Source: a virus | DNA length: 52,237 nt | Direction: 5' to 3' (one strand) | Virus record (IMG/VR): IMGVR_UViG_3300037184_000106 | Coordinates: 1-52,237 of that record | Shown: in pieces, positions 42,964 through 51,103 of the stretch | Position numbering within the stretch: position 1 is the first letter of the stretch | How the letters are laid out: every line of letters starts with the position of its first letter | The notes under the pieces: generated by a model | Databases searched by the model: none | What the model saw: the letters and a program-made list of their open reading frames with translations, nothing else | What the model was told of the DNA's origin: nothing | Program-made: the position numbers and the translations under genes

Positions 42964-43683
42964 ATGACAAAAGTATGTACTAAATGTAGAACCGAAAGAT
43001 CTATTGAAGAATTCAACAATTGGAGTCGTGGAAAAGATGGAAAGTTTCACCAATGTAAAATATGTTGTTACGAGAGATATAAGAATTATAGAAAAAATAA
43101 TCGGAGTAAGTTACTTCTATATGGAAAAAATTATTATAAAACATATTACAAGAATAATAAAGAAAGTGTCATAGCAAGTCATAAGAAAGATTACGAACAA
43201 AATAAAGAAAAATGGAAATTGACCAGAAAAAAATATTATGAAGAGAATAAAAGTAGATTATTAAAAATTCAAAAAGAGAGATTGAAAGACCCAGTGGTGA
43301 GAGTTAATAGATTAAAAAGATCAGCTATCCGTGAGAAAGAAAGATGTAAAGAGGATATAAATTTCAAACTTAAGAAATATTTGCGAACACGTGTTTGGAA
43401 CGCACTTAAAGGAAGAGTCAAATCAAAAAGAACACGAGAACTCCTTGGAGCAACAATAGAAATTATAAAAGACCATTTACAATCGAAGTTTGTCGAAGGA
43501 ATGTCGTGGGAAAATTATGGAAAATGGCACGTTGACCATATTATTCCTTGTGATTCATTTGATTTATCAATAGAAGAAAATCAAAAGAAATGTTTTCATT
43601 ATACAAATTTACAGCCTCTCTGGGCTATAGATAATATACTAAAAAGTAATAAATTAGTCAGTCCATTGACCTATTCTTTTTAA
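42964..43683 (+). CDS. HNH homing endonuclease
   Basis: The 239-aa product opens with a zinc finger (VCTKCRTERSIEEFNNWSRG, then CKIC) and a long Lys/Tyr/Asn-rich helical region. It ends with a beta-beta-alpha HNH core: WHVDHIIPCDSFDLS (His-Asp-His), then HYTNLQPLWAIDN with the Asn, and a final Lys. It is strongly AT- and Lys-rich compared with neighbours, as expected for a mobile gene. Good ribosome-binding site (AGGAG). It is the only plus-strand gene in this minus-strand accessory region, and its 3' end overlaps the convergent HAD gene by 30 bases. Confidence 0.8.
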   Translation: MTKVCTKCRTERSIEEFNNWSRGKDGKFHQCKICCYERYKNYRKNNRSKLLLYGKNYYKTYYKNNKESVIASHKKDYEQNKEKWKLTRKKYYEENKSRLLKIQKERLKDPVVRVNRLKRSAIREKERCKEDINFKLKKYLRTRVWNALKGRVKSKRTRELLGATIEIIKDHLQSKFVEGMSWENYGKWHVDHIIPCDSFDLSIEENQKKCFHYTNLQPLWAIDNILKSNKLVSPLTYSF

Positions 43684-44082
43684 TTCTTGCTCTATTAAAT
43701 ACCAATCATTTTTTTCAAAGCAACTTTTATCATCAAGTAAGATGTTAAAATAAAATTTCCTATCGAAATTGCATAGTTCATTGCTTGGACAGTCTAAATT
43801 TTCATTTACGAACTTGAAATAAACTTCTTCTTTTCGTAAATTTTCTAATACAGTACGTGTTGGCTCGCCATGAGAGGAAGTCCAGAGTATCAAAACAGTA
43901 TCAGACCGTTTCGATAAATACCGAAGCACTTTTAGAGCATTGGGAAGATATCTAGCTCCGTCATTGTTCTTCTTGTAAACCCCCTCAAGGATGACATCAT
44001 GAACGTCAATGCACCAATACAACTTCTCCCATCCACGTTCCTTTTTGTCTTTAAATGCCCGTTCTATATTAAAAATATTCAT
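43654..44082 (-). CDS. HAD-like phosphatase
   Basis: The 142-aa product has the HAD motif I variant WCIDVHDVILEG near 23-34 (Asp-x-His-Asp instead of the usual DxD), motif II VLILWTSSHG and a motif IV-like NILLDDKSCF. It differs from the HAD gene at 39767, so the phage has two members of this superfamily. The substrate is unknown; nucleotide or nucleic-acid end dephosphorylation is likely by family. TTGACA lies 29 bases before its ATG on the minus strand. Confidence 0.6.
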   Translation of the reverse strand: MNIFNIERAFKDKKERGWEKLYWCIDVHDVILEGVYKKNNDGARYLPNALKVLRYLSKRSDTVLILWTSSHGEPTRTVLENLRKEEVYFKFVNENLDCPSNELCNFDRKFYFNILLDDKSCFEKNDWYLIEQELKRIGQWTD

Positions 44083-44123
44083 GCAAAACAGCTTGAACGA
44101 GACTTATAAAATGTCAAGAACAA

Positions 44124-44291
44124 TTATTCTCCAGAGCTATACTGAAGATAATCTTCTTCATCCTGACACCATTTTATGAGTTGATTTCTGCACTCGGGCG
44201 TAATAGCTTGACTCATCTGACGAAGACCAGCACGGACAACCGAGATAACTTCCAATAAATGTTCTTCAGGTATAGCAAGTATTTCGTTCAT
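44124..44291 (-). CDS. Small acidic protein (55 aa)
   Basis: A 55-aa frame begins MNEILAIPEEHLLEVISVV and ends in an acidic tail (DEEDYLQYSSGE). It overlaps the stop of the gene upstream by four bases (ATGA), the same coupling used throughout this operon. That supports it despite its small size. No motif is recognised. Confidence 0.5.
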   Translation of the reverse strand: MNEILAIPEEHLLEVISVVRAGLRQMSQAITPECRNQLIKWCQDEEDYLQYSSGE

Positions 44292-44473
44292 TGTTCTTTT
44301 TTTCTAAAATCACTGGCTCTATAGGATGACCATCCAAGTGCGAATATCTGATTAGGTGGTAGTTTTTCAATTTCCTCTCTAATACTATCATTTCCACTCG
44401 ACCACCATTCTTTTGCAGCTTCTCCGTTCCATCTAGCTATAATTGACAATTCTTCTTCGGTAAAATTTTTCAT
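44288..44473 (-). CDS. Small helical protein (61 aa)
   Basis: The 61-aa product begins MKNFTEEELSIIARWNGEAA and continues with WWSSGNDSIREEIEKLPPNQ, helical and Trp-rich. Function unknown. It is coupled by ATGA overlaps on both sides (44288-44291 and 44470-44473), strong evidence that it is translated as part of the minus-strand operon. Confidence 0.5.
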   Translation of the reverse strand: MKNFTEEELSIIARWNGEAAKEWWSSGNDSIREEIEKLPPNQIFALGWSSYRASDFRKKEQ

Positions 44474-44904
44474 CCGAATGATGCCTCTACATTGAAGATT
44501 CCTTTAAGATGTTCGATTGTTGACTTGATTTCCACTGCCTCTGGAGCATCTGTTTTACAGATAACTCGAAATTGACTATTTCCATATCTGTCATATTTCT
44601 CTGGACGGATCAATCTGTCAGCTTCTTTCTCCGTTACAATACCTTCTTCAACAGCTGATTTAAGTTCTTCCTCAGTCATAAGTTTTTCGGCATATTTCTC
44701 ATCAATATAGGTATCCACAGCATACGCAACATCGATAGTGAACAGATCTTCGGATTTTTTAGTTGATTCGGCAAGTTTCAATATATTGTTAATTAGAGCA
44801 TGAACCATATTGACCGAGCCATCGTCAACGGACATGAATACTTGACTACTGGAATTAGTAATCAAGTCAACGAAACTATGATATGGAATTGAGAATGTAT
44901 ACAT
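44470..44904 (-). CDS. ITNSSSE-family paralogue 5 (144 aa)
   Basis: Most divergent and last-transcribed member of a five-gene tandem family. N-terminus YTFSIPYHSFVDLITNSSSQ carries the family signature (HSxVDxITNSSS), here with Gln in place of the usual Glu. A helix (VHALINNILKLAESTKKS), the SEDLFTIDVAY strand, and a C-terminal alpha/beta unit (SQFRVICKTDAPEAVEIKST) follow. No known fold or function recognised. Two bases separate it from the next paralogue. Confidence 0.65.
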   Translation of the reverse strand: MYTFSIPYHSFVDLITNSSSQVFMSVDDGSVNMVHALINNILKLAESTKKSEDLFTIDVAYAVDTYIDEKYAEKLMTEEELKSAVEEGIVTEKEADRLIRPEKYDRYGNSQFRVICKTDAPEAVEIKSTIEHLKGIFNVEASFG

Positions 44905-44906
44905 AA

Positions 44907-45434
44907 TTAGTTATACGTCGCTTCGATTTCAAACAATGCGGTGAGATCGGACAACACTTTGGCCGCAGCAACCGCAGATTTGTTGGTCTTGTCCTTTACC
45001 GTAACACGAATTTGAGATCTTGGATACCCTTCACCATCGTCATCATTAAATGACCACGTTTCCAGCTCTTCGATCTTGCCAGTCAAATCTTCACGTTCCT
45101 TACTAGAACCATCAGGAAGCTTTTCTAACTCATTCGAATATTTTTCGATAAGATCGTCGATTTCCTTTTTCTTTACCTTTATTTCTTTTTCGGTAAGAAA
45201 GACTTCATCGTACCCTTCATCAGTACAACTAAAAACAATTTCAAAATCAAAAAGTTCGTCAACCGTGTATGGGATATGATCTCCGGTAGGTTCCTTCTGA
45301 CCAGCATTAATTAAATCATTTACCAATTTCTTGATAGCTTTGACAGTGCTTTTATTTGCAGCAACGAAGATTTCGCTGCTTGAATTCGTAATAACGTCCA
45401 CGATACTATGGACTGGAATGAGTAATGTTTTCAT
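44907..45434 (-). CDS. ITNSSSE-family paralogue 4 (175 aa)
   Basis: The longest family member. Start taken at ATG 45434, giving MKTLLIPVHSIVDVITNSSS, aligned with the other copies; an in-frame upstream start at 45503 would overlap the neighbouring gene. Then EIFVAANKSTVKAIKKLVND, VDELFDFEIVFSC and a Lys/Glu-rich helical insert (FLTEKEIKVKKKEIDDLI) shared with paralogue 1. The C-terminus is IRVTVKDKTNKSAVAAAKVL followed by LTALFEIEATYN. The insert is the main length difference between members. Confidence 0.7.
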   Translation of the reverse strand: MKTLLIPVHSIVDVITNSSSEIFVAANKSTVKAIKKLVNDLINAGQKEPTGDHIPYTVDELFDFEIVFSCTDEGYDEVFLTEKEIKVKKKEIDDLIEKYSNELEKLPDGSSKEREDLTGKIEELETWSFNDDDGEGYPRSQIRVTVKDKTNKSAVAAAKVLSDLTALFEIEATYN

Positions 45435-45444
45435 GTTTTTAGTT

Positions 45445-45864
45445 TTATTGTTCACATTGTTCCGCCGATGTTGATACACCAAATTCTTCCAGCAACTTGG
45501 CAATTTTCTTTAGACTTGCATCAGTGCCTTTCTTAGCAGTGATCTTAAGAACATTCCATTTCTTTGTATATTCGTCGTCAATTTCGATGTTGTTCTTATC
45601 AAAAAATCTACTCGCCGCAGCCCTGTCAGGAAATTCTTTTTCTTCACGATCATAATTGTCACCGACTGGATATCTAACCCAATAGGCGAGCGATACATCG
45701 AATAATTCATCGACCGTTTGAGTCGATCCAGTAGCCTTGAGAATAGCGGTAAGAACGCTTTTAGCAGCCGTGACTGTTTGTTCCGTAGCCTCAACATACA
45801 GTTCGGTAGAACTGTTGGTAATTACGTCTATCACGGAATGAATAGGTATAATGATTGATTTCAT
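45445..45864 (-). CDS. ITNSSSE-family paralogue 3 (139 aa)
   Basis: N-terminus MKSIIIPIHSVIDVITNSST, then ELYVEATEQTVTAAKSVLTA and VDELFDVSLAYWVRYP. The middle is an acidic/aromatic insert (FPDRAAASRFFDKNNIEIDD). The C-terminal unit (VLKITAKKGTDASLKKIAKL) matches the family in position. It lies 11 bases from the next copy on either side. Confidence 0.7.
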   Translation of the reverse strand: MKSIIIPIHSVIDVITNSSTELYVEATEQTVTAAKSVLTAILKATGSTQTVDELFDVSLAYWVRYPVGDNYDREEKEFPDRAAASRFFDKNNIEIDDEYTKKWNVLKITAKKGTDASLKKIAKLLEEFGVSTSAEQCEQ

Positions 45865-45875
45865 AGAGATTAAAA

Positions 45876-46184
45876 TTATCTATCGGTTTCAGCGGTAATA
45901 TCAAACAATCCACTTAGATTGCTTAAAGTCATCGCTGCTTCCTTTATTTTACTTAGGTTCGGAACATCGCCATCTGATTTGGGTGTTACAACAACTCTGT
46001 TACGATGTAGACTTATTACAAACAAGTCATCGAATTTATACGTTGACCCGGCCCCGTCTAGAATATTATCTACCAATTCTTTTACCGAACTAACCGTGCC
46101 CTCATCGGCATGAATATACACTTCAGTAGAACTGTTTGTGATCATGTTAACGAAACTATGGATCGTAAGATTTAAACTTTTCAT
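45876..46184 (-). CDS. ITNSSSE-family paralogue 2 (102 aa)
   Basis: The shortest copy and probably closest to the minimal domain. Start at ATG 46184 gives MKSLNLTIHSFVNMITNSST, then EVYIHADEGTVSSVKELVDN, YKFDDLFVISLHRNRVVVTP and a C-terminal IKEAAMTLSNLSGLFDITAE. It lacks the charged helical insert of copies 1 and 4. It begins one base after the stop of paralogue 1. An upstream in-frame start at 46217 would lie inside that gene. Confidence 0.7.
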   Translation of the reverse strand: MKSLNLTIHSFVNMITNSSTEVYIHADEGTVSSVKELVDNILDGAGSTYKFDDLFVISLHRNRVVVTPKSDGDVPNLSKIKEAAMTLSNLSGLFDITAETDR

Positions 46185-46185
46185 A

Positions 46186-46632
46186 TTAACAAGATCGTTC
46201 TCCGAGTGTATATGCACCGATCAGTCCAGACAATGATTTTGCTGCTTTAACTGCTTCTTTATTCGTTTCGTCTGTGGCTTTAACCTCAACGACACATGTG
46301 TAATATTCACTTTCCTCGGTTGGAAAGTTCCACTCATCAATCTCGTCGTCAGTTTCATCAGCTTCATAACGCTTCTCCAATTCAGCCTTTTTAGCGGTGA
46401 TTTCTTTCTTGGTCAGGAATATTTCCTTACCCGTTGGATCATCACAGGCATAAACCAGACGAAAGGTGAATAGATCATCAGGAATTACACTGCTACCGGC
46501 AGCAGACAGTATATTAGCAGTAACTTTCTTTAGAGCAGTGACAGTCTCGCTTGTTGCAGCGATGAATGCCTCGGAGGACGAATTCGTGATAAGATCAACG
46601 AATGAATGTATAGGAACGAGTATTGGTTTCAT
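46186..46632 (-). CDS. ITNSSSE-family paralogue 1 (148 aa)
   Basis: First-transcribed copy: MKPILVPIHSFVDLITNSSS, EAFIAATSETVTALKKVTAN, IPDDLFTFRLVYACDDPTGK. Then the helical insert FLTKKEITAKKAELEKRYEA, a clear relative of the insert in paralogue 4, and YTCVVEVKATDETNKEAVKA before the C-terminal helix. The shared insert shows that copies 1 and 4 are the most closely related pair, so the array did not arise only by duplicating adjacent neighbours. Confidence 0.7.
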   Translation of the reverse strand: MKPILVPIHSFVDLITNSSSEAFIAATSETVTALKKVTANILSAAGSSVIPDDLFTFRLVYACDDPTGKEIFLTKKEITAKKAELEKRYEADETDDEIDEWNFPTEESEYYTCVVEVKATDETNKEAVKAAKSLSGLIGAYTLGERSC

Positions 46633-46636
46633 ATTT

Positions 46637-46825
46637 TTAGAGAAAATTTATGTTAGGCGTATAAACGGAAATTTTTAGAAGAGTTCCATCTGGACACGCA
46701 AATACAAACGGTTTCTTCTTGGCTTCAGTAGCCATTTTAGAAATAAAAACTCTCATTCCACGTTGTTCTTCCCAAGACGGGGTTTCTTTGAGATTTTTCA
46801 AATAGTCAAATGGTGTTATATTCAT
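46637..46825 (-). CDS. Small unknown protein (62 aa)
   Basis: The 62-aa product starts MNITPFDYLKNLKETPSWEE and ends in a beta-rich segment (KKPFVFACPDGTLLKISVYT). It is four bases upstream of the paralogue array and three bases downstream of the next gene, so it is part of the same transcript. No family recognised. Confidence 0.5.
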   Translation of the reverse strand: MNITPFDYLKNLKETPSWEEQRGMRVFISKMATEAKKKPFVFACPDGTLLKISVYTPNINFL

Positions 46826-46828
46826 AAT

Positions 46829-47131
46829 TTATTTCTTATCGGGAGCGATAACATAATCGATTACGATCCACTCCTGCCCCTGTTCAGTTTGTATTCCAAC
46901 ACAACCGGTAAGCGAATTTTCAGATTGATCTGGATTGACGAATACTTTGTAATCGAATAGTTTGGATTTGGCTTTCAATCGACCGATCTCTTCACTTACC
47001 TTTTCAACAAATATGTTCGTATTATCCTCTTTATTGTCAAAGAGAAGTTTTTCACCAACATCAGAAATTACTTTCTGGATGGCTTCAATTTGTTTCTTTA
47101 CGGTGGGGTTCTTGAGTGGATCTTTTTTCAT
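46829..47131 (-). CDS. Unknown protein (100 aa)
   Basis: The 100-aa product has a Lys-rich helical N-terminal part (TVKKQIEAIQKVISDVGEKL) and a beta-rich C-terminal part (LTGCVGIQTEQGQEWIVIDY). No catalytic or metal-binding motif is visible. Located between two small genes in the minus-strand operon, with a 63-base gap upstream that shows no clear promoter or hairpin. Confidence 0.5.
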   Translation of the reverse strand: MKKDPLKNPTVKKQIEAIQKVISDVGEKLLFDNKEDNTNIFVEKVSEEIGRLKAKSKLFDYKVFVNPDQSENSLTGCVGIQTEQGQEWIVIDYVIAPDKK

Positions 47132-47194
47132 ATTTTCTTTACTTTTCGATTATATTCTCGTTCGAGTTTATTCAGTTCTTTATCACACTTGGAT

Positions 47195-47413
47195 TTAATT
47201 CTCTATTGCTTTATCATTAGCTCGACGCAACGCTTCCAATTTTCTCGTTGTACGCTCACAATCGGCTGGAACTTCCTCTACGGTATCTGCTCTATCTTGA
47301 CCAGTATGTTTTGCATCTATAATAGACCGAGCTTCGTCTAAGGAATTCGCCTTCAAAAATTCCTCCCAACCCCAACCACCCGGTCTATCTAGATATGCCC
47401 GAAAATGTTTCAT
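47195..47413 (-). CDS. Small unknown protein downstream of RNA ligase (72 aa)
   Basis: The 72-aa product begins MKHFRAYLDRPGGWGWEEFL, followed by charged helical sequence (NSLDEARSIIDAKHTG). Its start overlaps the RNA ligase stop by four bases (ATGA), so it is coupled to that gene. The sequence pattern (strand, Gly turn, DEAR helix) is that of a small alpha/beta domain; function unknown. Confidence 0.5.
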   Translation of the reverse strand: MKHFRAYLDRPGGWGWEEFLKANSLDEARSIIDAKHTGQDRADTVEEVPADCERTTRKLEALRRANDKAIEN

Positions 47414-48429
47414 TTGAACGACATTTCATTCTTGAAGAACCACGCCTTCGCGGCCTTCGTAATTTCACCACCGGCTTTCTTGATATCCAAACCAGAAGCC
47501 TTGGCAGTATCGGATTCTTCCTTTTCCACGTCGGCAACAATCCATTTTATAAATTCGCCGATTGAAGTACGATCCAACTGTTTGCCAGCTTCACGAAGTT
47601 TGTCAATGCCTTGACGGCAACGATTCTCCGTAACAGTCTTTTCGGCAAATTCCCGTTGAGAGTTGACTAACTCAACATCGACGGCAGCAAGGGTCTTGAC
47701 CTTGGAAGAGGAATGTTTCACTCCCTTAACCTTGAAATAGAACTGTGGATCTTCCCATCCGGGAGTAATACACTTCCAAACAATTCCTTCGCCGATACCA
47801 TCAACACCCATTGCCTTGGCAACAGGACAGGATTCCTCGACTTTGATCGTCAGTTCAGACAACTTGTTCTGGGACAACTCAGGACGATTAAAATCAATAT
47901 CAATGGTTTCAGTCTGATAATCGTAGATATTGTAAACACCAATAGATTCATATTTGACCTTGCTGACAAACTCACGGGGAAGCCATTTACCATCAACAAC
48001 AATGTTAAAGATAACAAATCGCTTGGATAGCTGAGCTAAAGCAACAGTGGGCTGAATACTGCCTCCGCACCACTCACCGTAAATGATCACTTCATTGAAT
48101 AGAGGAAAGTTCTTGATGAAACTCAAATCCTTGTCACCAGTCAGAAAATGACGAACAAATCCAGCATTGTCTTTCTCCAACGTGAGAATGGTATCCCGAG
48201 ACTGAAACCATAGTTCAGAAGTCGTGGCGTTCCAACAAATAGCTGCATTCGTTCCATGCAATTTGACCGTTCCTTCGTAGGTCAAAACGGGCAAAACTTT
48301 TGTGTGATCATAAATTGGATCTCCACCATTATCCACACCAATATGGCGGGCGGCACAAGTAACCTTGTGAATGGCATTTCGGAATTGTTCGATCTCTGGA
48401 TAGCGAATATGTCTCATAATTTGGCCCAT
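47410..48429 (-). CDS. RNA ligase, Rnl2-like
   Basis: The 339-aa product shows the nucleotidyltransferase ligase motifs in order: K56-L-H-G59 (adenylated lysine) in EGTVKLHGTNAAI, motif III VIIYGEWCGG at about 114-123, motif IV GEGIVWK at 213-219 and motif V FKVKGVKH (K233, K235). The C-terminal helical domain fits Rnl2-type ligases. Such enzymes seal nicks in RNA, for example repairing tRNAs cut by host anticodon nucleases. ATG 48417 (MRHIRYPEIE) is an alternative start. The phage also has CYTH- and HAD-type enzymes that might process RNA ends. Confidence 0.88.
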   Translation of the reverse strand: MGQIMRHIRYPEIEQFRNAIHKVTCAARHIGVDNGGDPIYDHTKVLPVLTYEGTVKLHGTNAAICWNATTSELWFQSRDTILTLEKDNAGFVRHFLTGDKDLSFIKNFPLFNEVIIYGEWCGGSIQPTVALAQLSKRFVIFNIVVDGKWLPREFVSKVKYESIGVYNIYDYQTETIDIDFNRPELSQNKLSELTIKVEESCPVAKAMGVDGIGEGIVWKCITPGWEDPQFYFKVKGVKHSSSKVKTLAAVDVELVNSQREFAEKTVTENRCRQGIDKLREAGKQLDRTSIGEFIKWIVADVEKEESDTAKASGLDIKKAGGEITKAAKAWFFKNEMSFK

Positions 48430-48444
48430 AATGACTTTTTATTG

Positions 48445-48780
48445 TCAGTTGTCAAGCACAATTTCGGAATTAATGCTATGTTGTTTAATTTCAAAATTGA
48501 GCAGAACCGGATCTCTCATGTAAGGCGAAGAGAGTTGAAGAGTTCCGTGGAGATATTCCTGTTCAGGATCTGACATAATCACTAGAACATGCTTAAGATA
48601 ACATCCTCGTTTCTGAAGATCGACCATATAATCATCGATCATCCGATAAAGTTTATCTACAGTTTCCTTTCCCAGTCGTTCTCCAAAGGCGAATTCCGTT
48701 AGAAAAGAAATAACCGATCTTCGAATATAAACCATATAGCGCCGAACACCTACTGTATTAAGTGTGCCGTCGTATTTCAT
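48445..48780 (-). CDS. Unknown helical protein (111 aa)
   Basis: Start at ATG 48780 gives MKYDGTLNTVGVRRYMVYIR; a longer in-frame version to 48924 would overlap the next gene extensively. Helices include FAFGERLGKETVDKLYRMID and a beta segment KHVLVIMSDPEQEYLHGTLQ. No family recognised. It is one base downstream of the neighbouring gene and 15 bases upstream of the RNA ligase gene. Confidence 0.5.
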   Translation of the reverse strand: MKYDGTLNTVGVRRYMVYIRRSVISFLTEFAFGERLGKETVDKLYRMIDDYMVDLQKRGCYLKHVLVIMSDPEQEYLHGTLQLSSPYMRDPVLLNFEIKQHSINSEIVLDN

Positions 48781-48781
48781 C

Positions 48782-49207
48782 TTATTGGAGTCTCTTTGCT
48801 GCTGCGGAAAATGACATCGATGTAATATCCATTCCCCAATCGCCAATGTCTCCCCAAACTTGTAATTCCCACGTGTTCCATTTATTCTTCTCGAATACAT
48901 GCTCACCGTCATCTCCACGTTCAATGTTATTTGGGTAATTCGACACTATCATATGCCCCTGTGGATATGGTTCGTATATGGAACCATTGGCAAACATAAA
49001 TTTTGAATTCTTGGTGATCTTGTAAAACTTTTTCGGAATCATGTATGGATACCATGTAGCATGCAATGATTCGGCTAGACTCTTTCCCTTCATAAACAAC
49101 CTGTTGGCAATTTCGATTCGTCTAGTATGGCTATCTCGCGAGCGGGATTCTTTCTTACTGGAGAAGACGATCCCATCGTCAGAAGTATATGTCGTGGTAG
49201 TTTTCAT
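48782..49207 (-). CDS. Unknown protein (141 aa)
   Basis: The 141-aa product begins MKTTTTYTSDDGIVFSSKKE, has a basic helical part and Tyr/Trp-rich beta segments (WYPYMIPKKFYKITKNSKFM and NTWELQVWGDIGDWGMDI). No known domain. Its start overlaps the preceding ribbon-helix-helix gene stop by four bases, so translation is coupled. Confidence 0.5.
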   Translation of the reverse strand: MKTTTTYTSDDGIVFSSKKESRSRDSHTRRIEIANRLFMKGKSLAESLHATWYPYMIPKKFYKITKNSKFMFANGSIYEPYPQGHMIVSNYPNNIERGDDGEHVFEKNKWNTWELQVWGDIGDWGMDITSMSFSAAAKRLQ

Positions 49208-49476
49208 TGGAAATATACTTTCTCCATTCGAGGCGCAAACATACGAAACTTCTCTCCGGGATATGCTTCGTCAACACCTTTAATACCGGGGTACTTAAAA
49301 TAAAGCTCTACTTTGTACGTTCTATTCTCCGTAACGTATAACCTATACAACTCAATTGCTCTACGAACCGCTTCGGATCTATCCATACACCCCCATTCTT
49401 CAATTACTCTTAAAGCATATTCTGTACTCTGTGGTACAGTTGCTGTAATTTCTGTTGTATATAATTCTTCACTCAT
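49204..49476 (-). CDS. Ribbon-helix-helix-like protein
   Basis: In the 90-aa product, residues 5-45 fit a ribbon-helix-helix DNA-binding domain: a strand (TTEITATVPQSTEYALRVIE) followed by DRSEAVRRAIELYRLYV, where the SEAVRRAI helix is typical. Such proteins are dimeric transcription repressors, sometimes antitoxins; no toxin partner is evident. It could regulate the minus-strand accessory operon (inference). ATGA overlap with the upstream homing endonuclease gene. Confidence 0.6.
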   Translation of the reverse strand: MSEELYTTEITATVPQSTEYALRVIEEWGCMDRSEAVRRAIELYRLYVTENRTYKVELYFKYPGIKGVDEAYPGEKFRMFAPRMEKVYFQ

Positions 49477-51083
49477 GGTATCTGCACTGTAGAGGGTTTT
49501 TGTGATTTGTCAACCCAAATCCACTTGGAATGCCCGCAATCCCAAATTCGGTCGAATCCATTGACCTTCATGTTTTCCCATTCGGAGAGGGCGGGGTCGA
49601 AAAACGTCAATTTCTTTTCTAGCTTGGCTTTCTGCCAGTTGACATTGTTTTCTAGAACATCATATGATTCAATAATATATTGATAATCAGGAGCTAGGTT
49701 TTCAACAAATGTGAATCCTAGTTTCAAAAATGATTCACCAGAGAAATATCTTCTGTCAGTATAAGCAGCTACGATTTCTGGTTTGAAGTGTTTAATGAAA
49801 TATGAAAACAGTTTCGACATTCCACCTACAACGGTGACACCTAATAAAGAACAATATCTACTGATTTCCCAATGTTCCTTCTCTGTAAATTTAGAAGACG
49901 AAAATGTCATCGCCGCAATCAACCGATCTTCATCGAATAGTCCCAACCGAATCATGGCAGTATCATTGCCATGAAGACTATTTTGCTCTAGAAACTCAGA
50001 TTTTTGGATTGGATCTATTTCTTTTATAGAGCATTTTCTGGCATAAATAATTCGGTTCTCTTTCAGCAGGAGTGTTTTTAATATAGACTTGACTATATTC
50101 TTACAATGATTCCAGTCATTTTCAAATATATGAACGAGCCGGATACCTTTCATAGCACACAACTTAGTCTTATTTAAGTGATAATTCTTGTTTCTTGTAC
50201 CTGACACTTCGGAATGATAATAAATACCGTCCGCTTCAATTGCTATGTTTTTTCCGGGAATGTATATGTCTAATTCTAACGGACTAAGCACCGCTCGATT
50301 ATTGATTACAATTGGTTCACTTGGAAGTAACTGTTTAACATAGTCAACTATTTCTGTTTGAAATATTGACATCGATGCATCACATACCGAACATCGAAGA
50401 GCGTAACGAGTCAGATCAAAATCTTGTTCTTTATTACATCGATTACATTTAAACGTATATTTTTTATTGAACTGGACGGTTATACCGTCATATTCGTCTA
50501 TCGAGAAACACGGTGTAAAATTCTTGAATCGTTCAGATTCAATGAATTTTTTGAACATGGCTTTTTTATGACTTTGTTTGAAAGTGCTGCTGTTGATCTG
50601 TTCTTTTCTGTCTCCTTGCATGGAAGCATGTGGAACACCGTATTTCTTCAAACATGTTTCTTCATATTTCTTACGACATTCATCTGTCTTCTTGTAATTG
50701 TCTGCCCCATATCGCTCCAAACATGTTTGTTTCATTTGATCGATATTATTATATCTCTCATCTCCATATCTTTCAAGTTTGGTGGCTTTAGTTTTATCAA
50801 CGAATTCATCGGTCTGGCTAAACCATGCCTTTCCGTGTCGTTCTATCATCGTTAGAGTGAGTTTTTCCTTTGTTTGAGGATTCACTGCCATTGGATGGCC
50901 ACCATATTTAGAATCAAATGCTTTGGCTACACCAATGCGATTTTTCTCTTTCACAGCTGGATCGTTTACTGCACATTTTTTACAGCAATAAGTCTTTTCT
51001 TTTCGCCGTTCACAAGTAAATGGTTGTTTACACGTGGGACATGTCTTGTGTAGCGTATTATTTGGATCTTTAGGTCTAGCCAT
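49473..51083 (-). CDS. Large Vsr-like homing endonuclease with KYG repeats (Hef-like)
   Basis: The 536-aa product starts at ATG 51083 (MARPKDPNNTLHKTCPTC). Order of parts: N-terminal zinc finger (CPTC, CCKKC); a series of DNA-binding repeats (AFDSKYGGHPM, MIERHGKAWF, KLERYGDERYN, CLERYGADNYK, CLKKYGVPHAS); a second zinc finger (CNRC, CSVC); a Vsr-type nuclease core (LELDIYIPGKNIAIEADGIY, H, then MKGIRLVHIFENDW); and a long C-terminal domain of unknown role. This matches T4-type Hef homing nucleases. A TTGACA-16-TATTAT promoter lies upstream. Confidence 0.82.
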   Translation of the reverse strand: MARPKDPNNTLHKTCPTCKQPFTCERRKEKTYCCKKCAVNDPAVKEKNRIGVAKAFDSKYGGHPMAVNPQTKEKLTLTMIERHGKAWFSQTDEFVDKTKATKLERYGDERYNNIDQMKQTCLERYGADNYKKTDECRKKYEETCLKKYGVPHASMQGDRKEQINSSTFKQSHKKAMFKKFIESERFKNFTPCFSIDEYDGITVQFNKKYTFKCNRCNKEQDFDLTRYALRCSVCDASMSIFQTEIVDYVKQLLPSEPIVINNRAVLSPLELDIYIPGKNIAIEADGIYYHSEVSGTRNKNYHLNKTKLCAMKGIRLVHIFENDWNHCKNIVKSILKTLLLKENRIIYARKCSIKEIDPIQKSEFLEQNSLHGNDTAMIRLGLFDEDRLIAAMTFSSSKFTEKEHWEISRYCSLLGVTVVGGMSKLFSYFIKHFKPEIVAAYTDRRYFSGESFLKLGFTFVENLAPDYQYIIESYDVLENNVNWQKAKLEKKLTFFDPALSEWENMKVNGFDRIWDCGHSKWIWVDKSQKPSTVQIP

Positions 51084-51103
51084 AGTTTTGGTTCTTATGC
51101 AGA

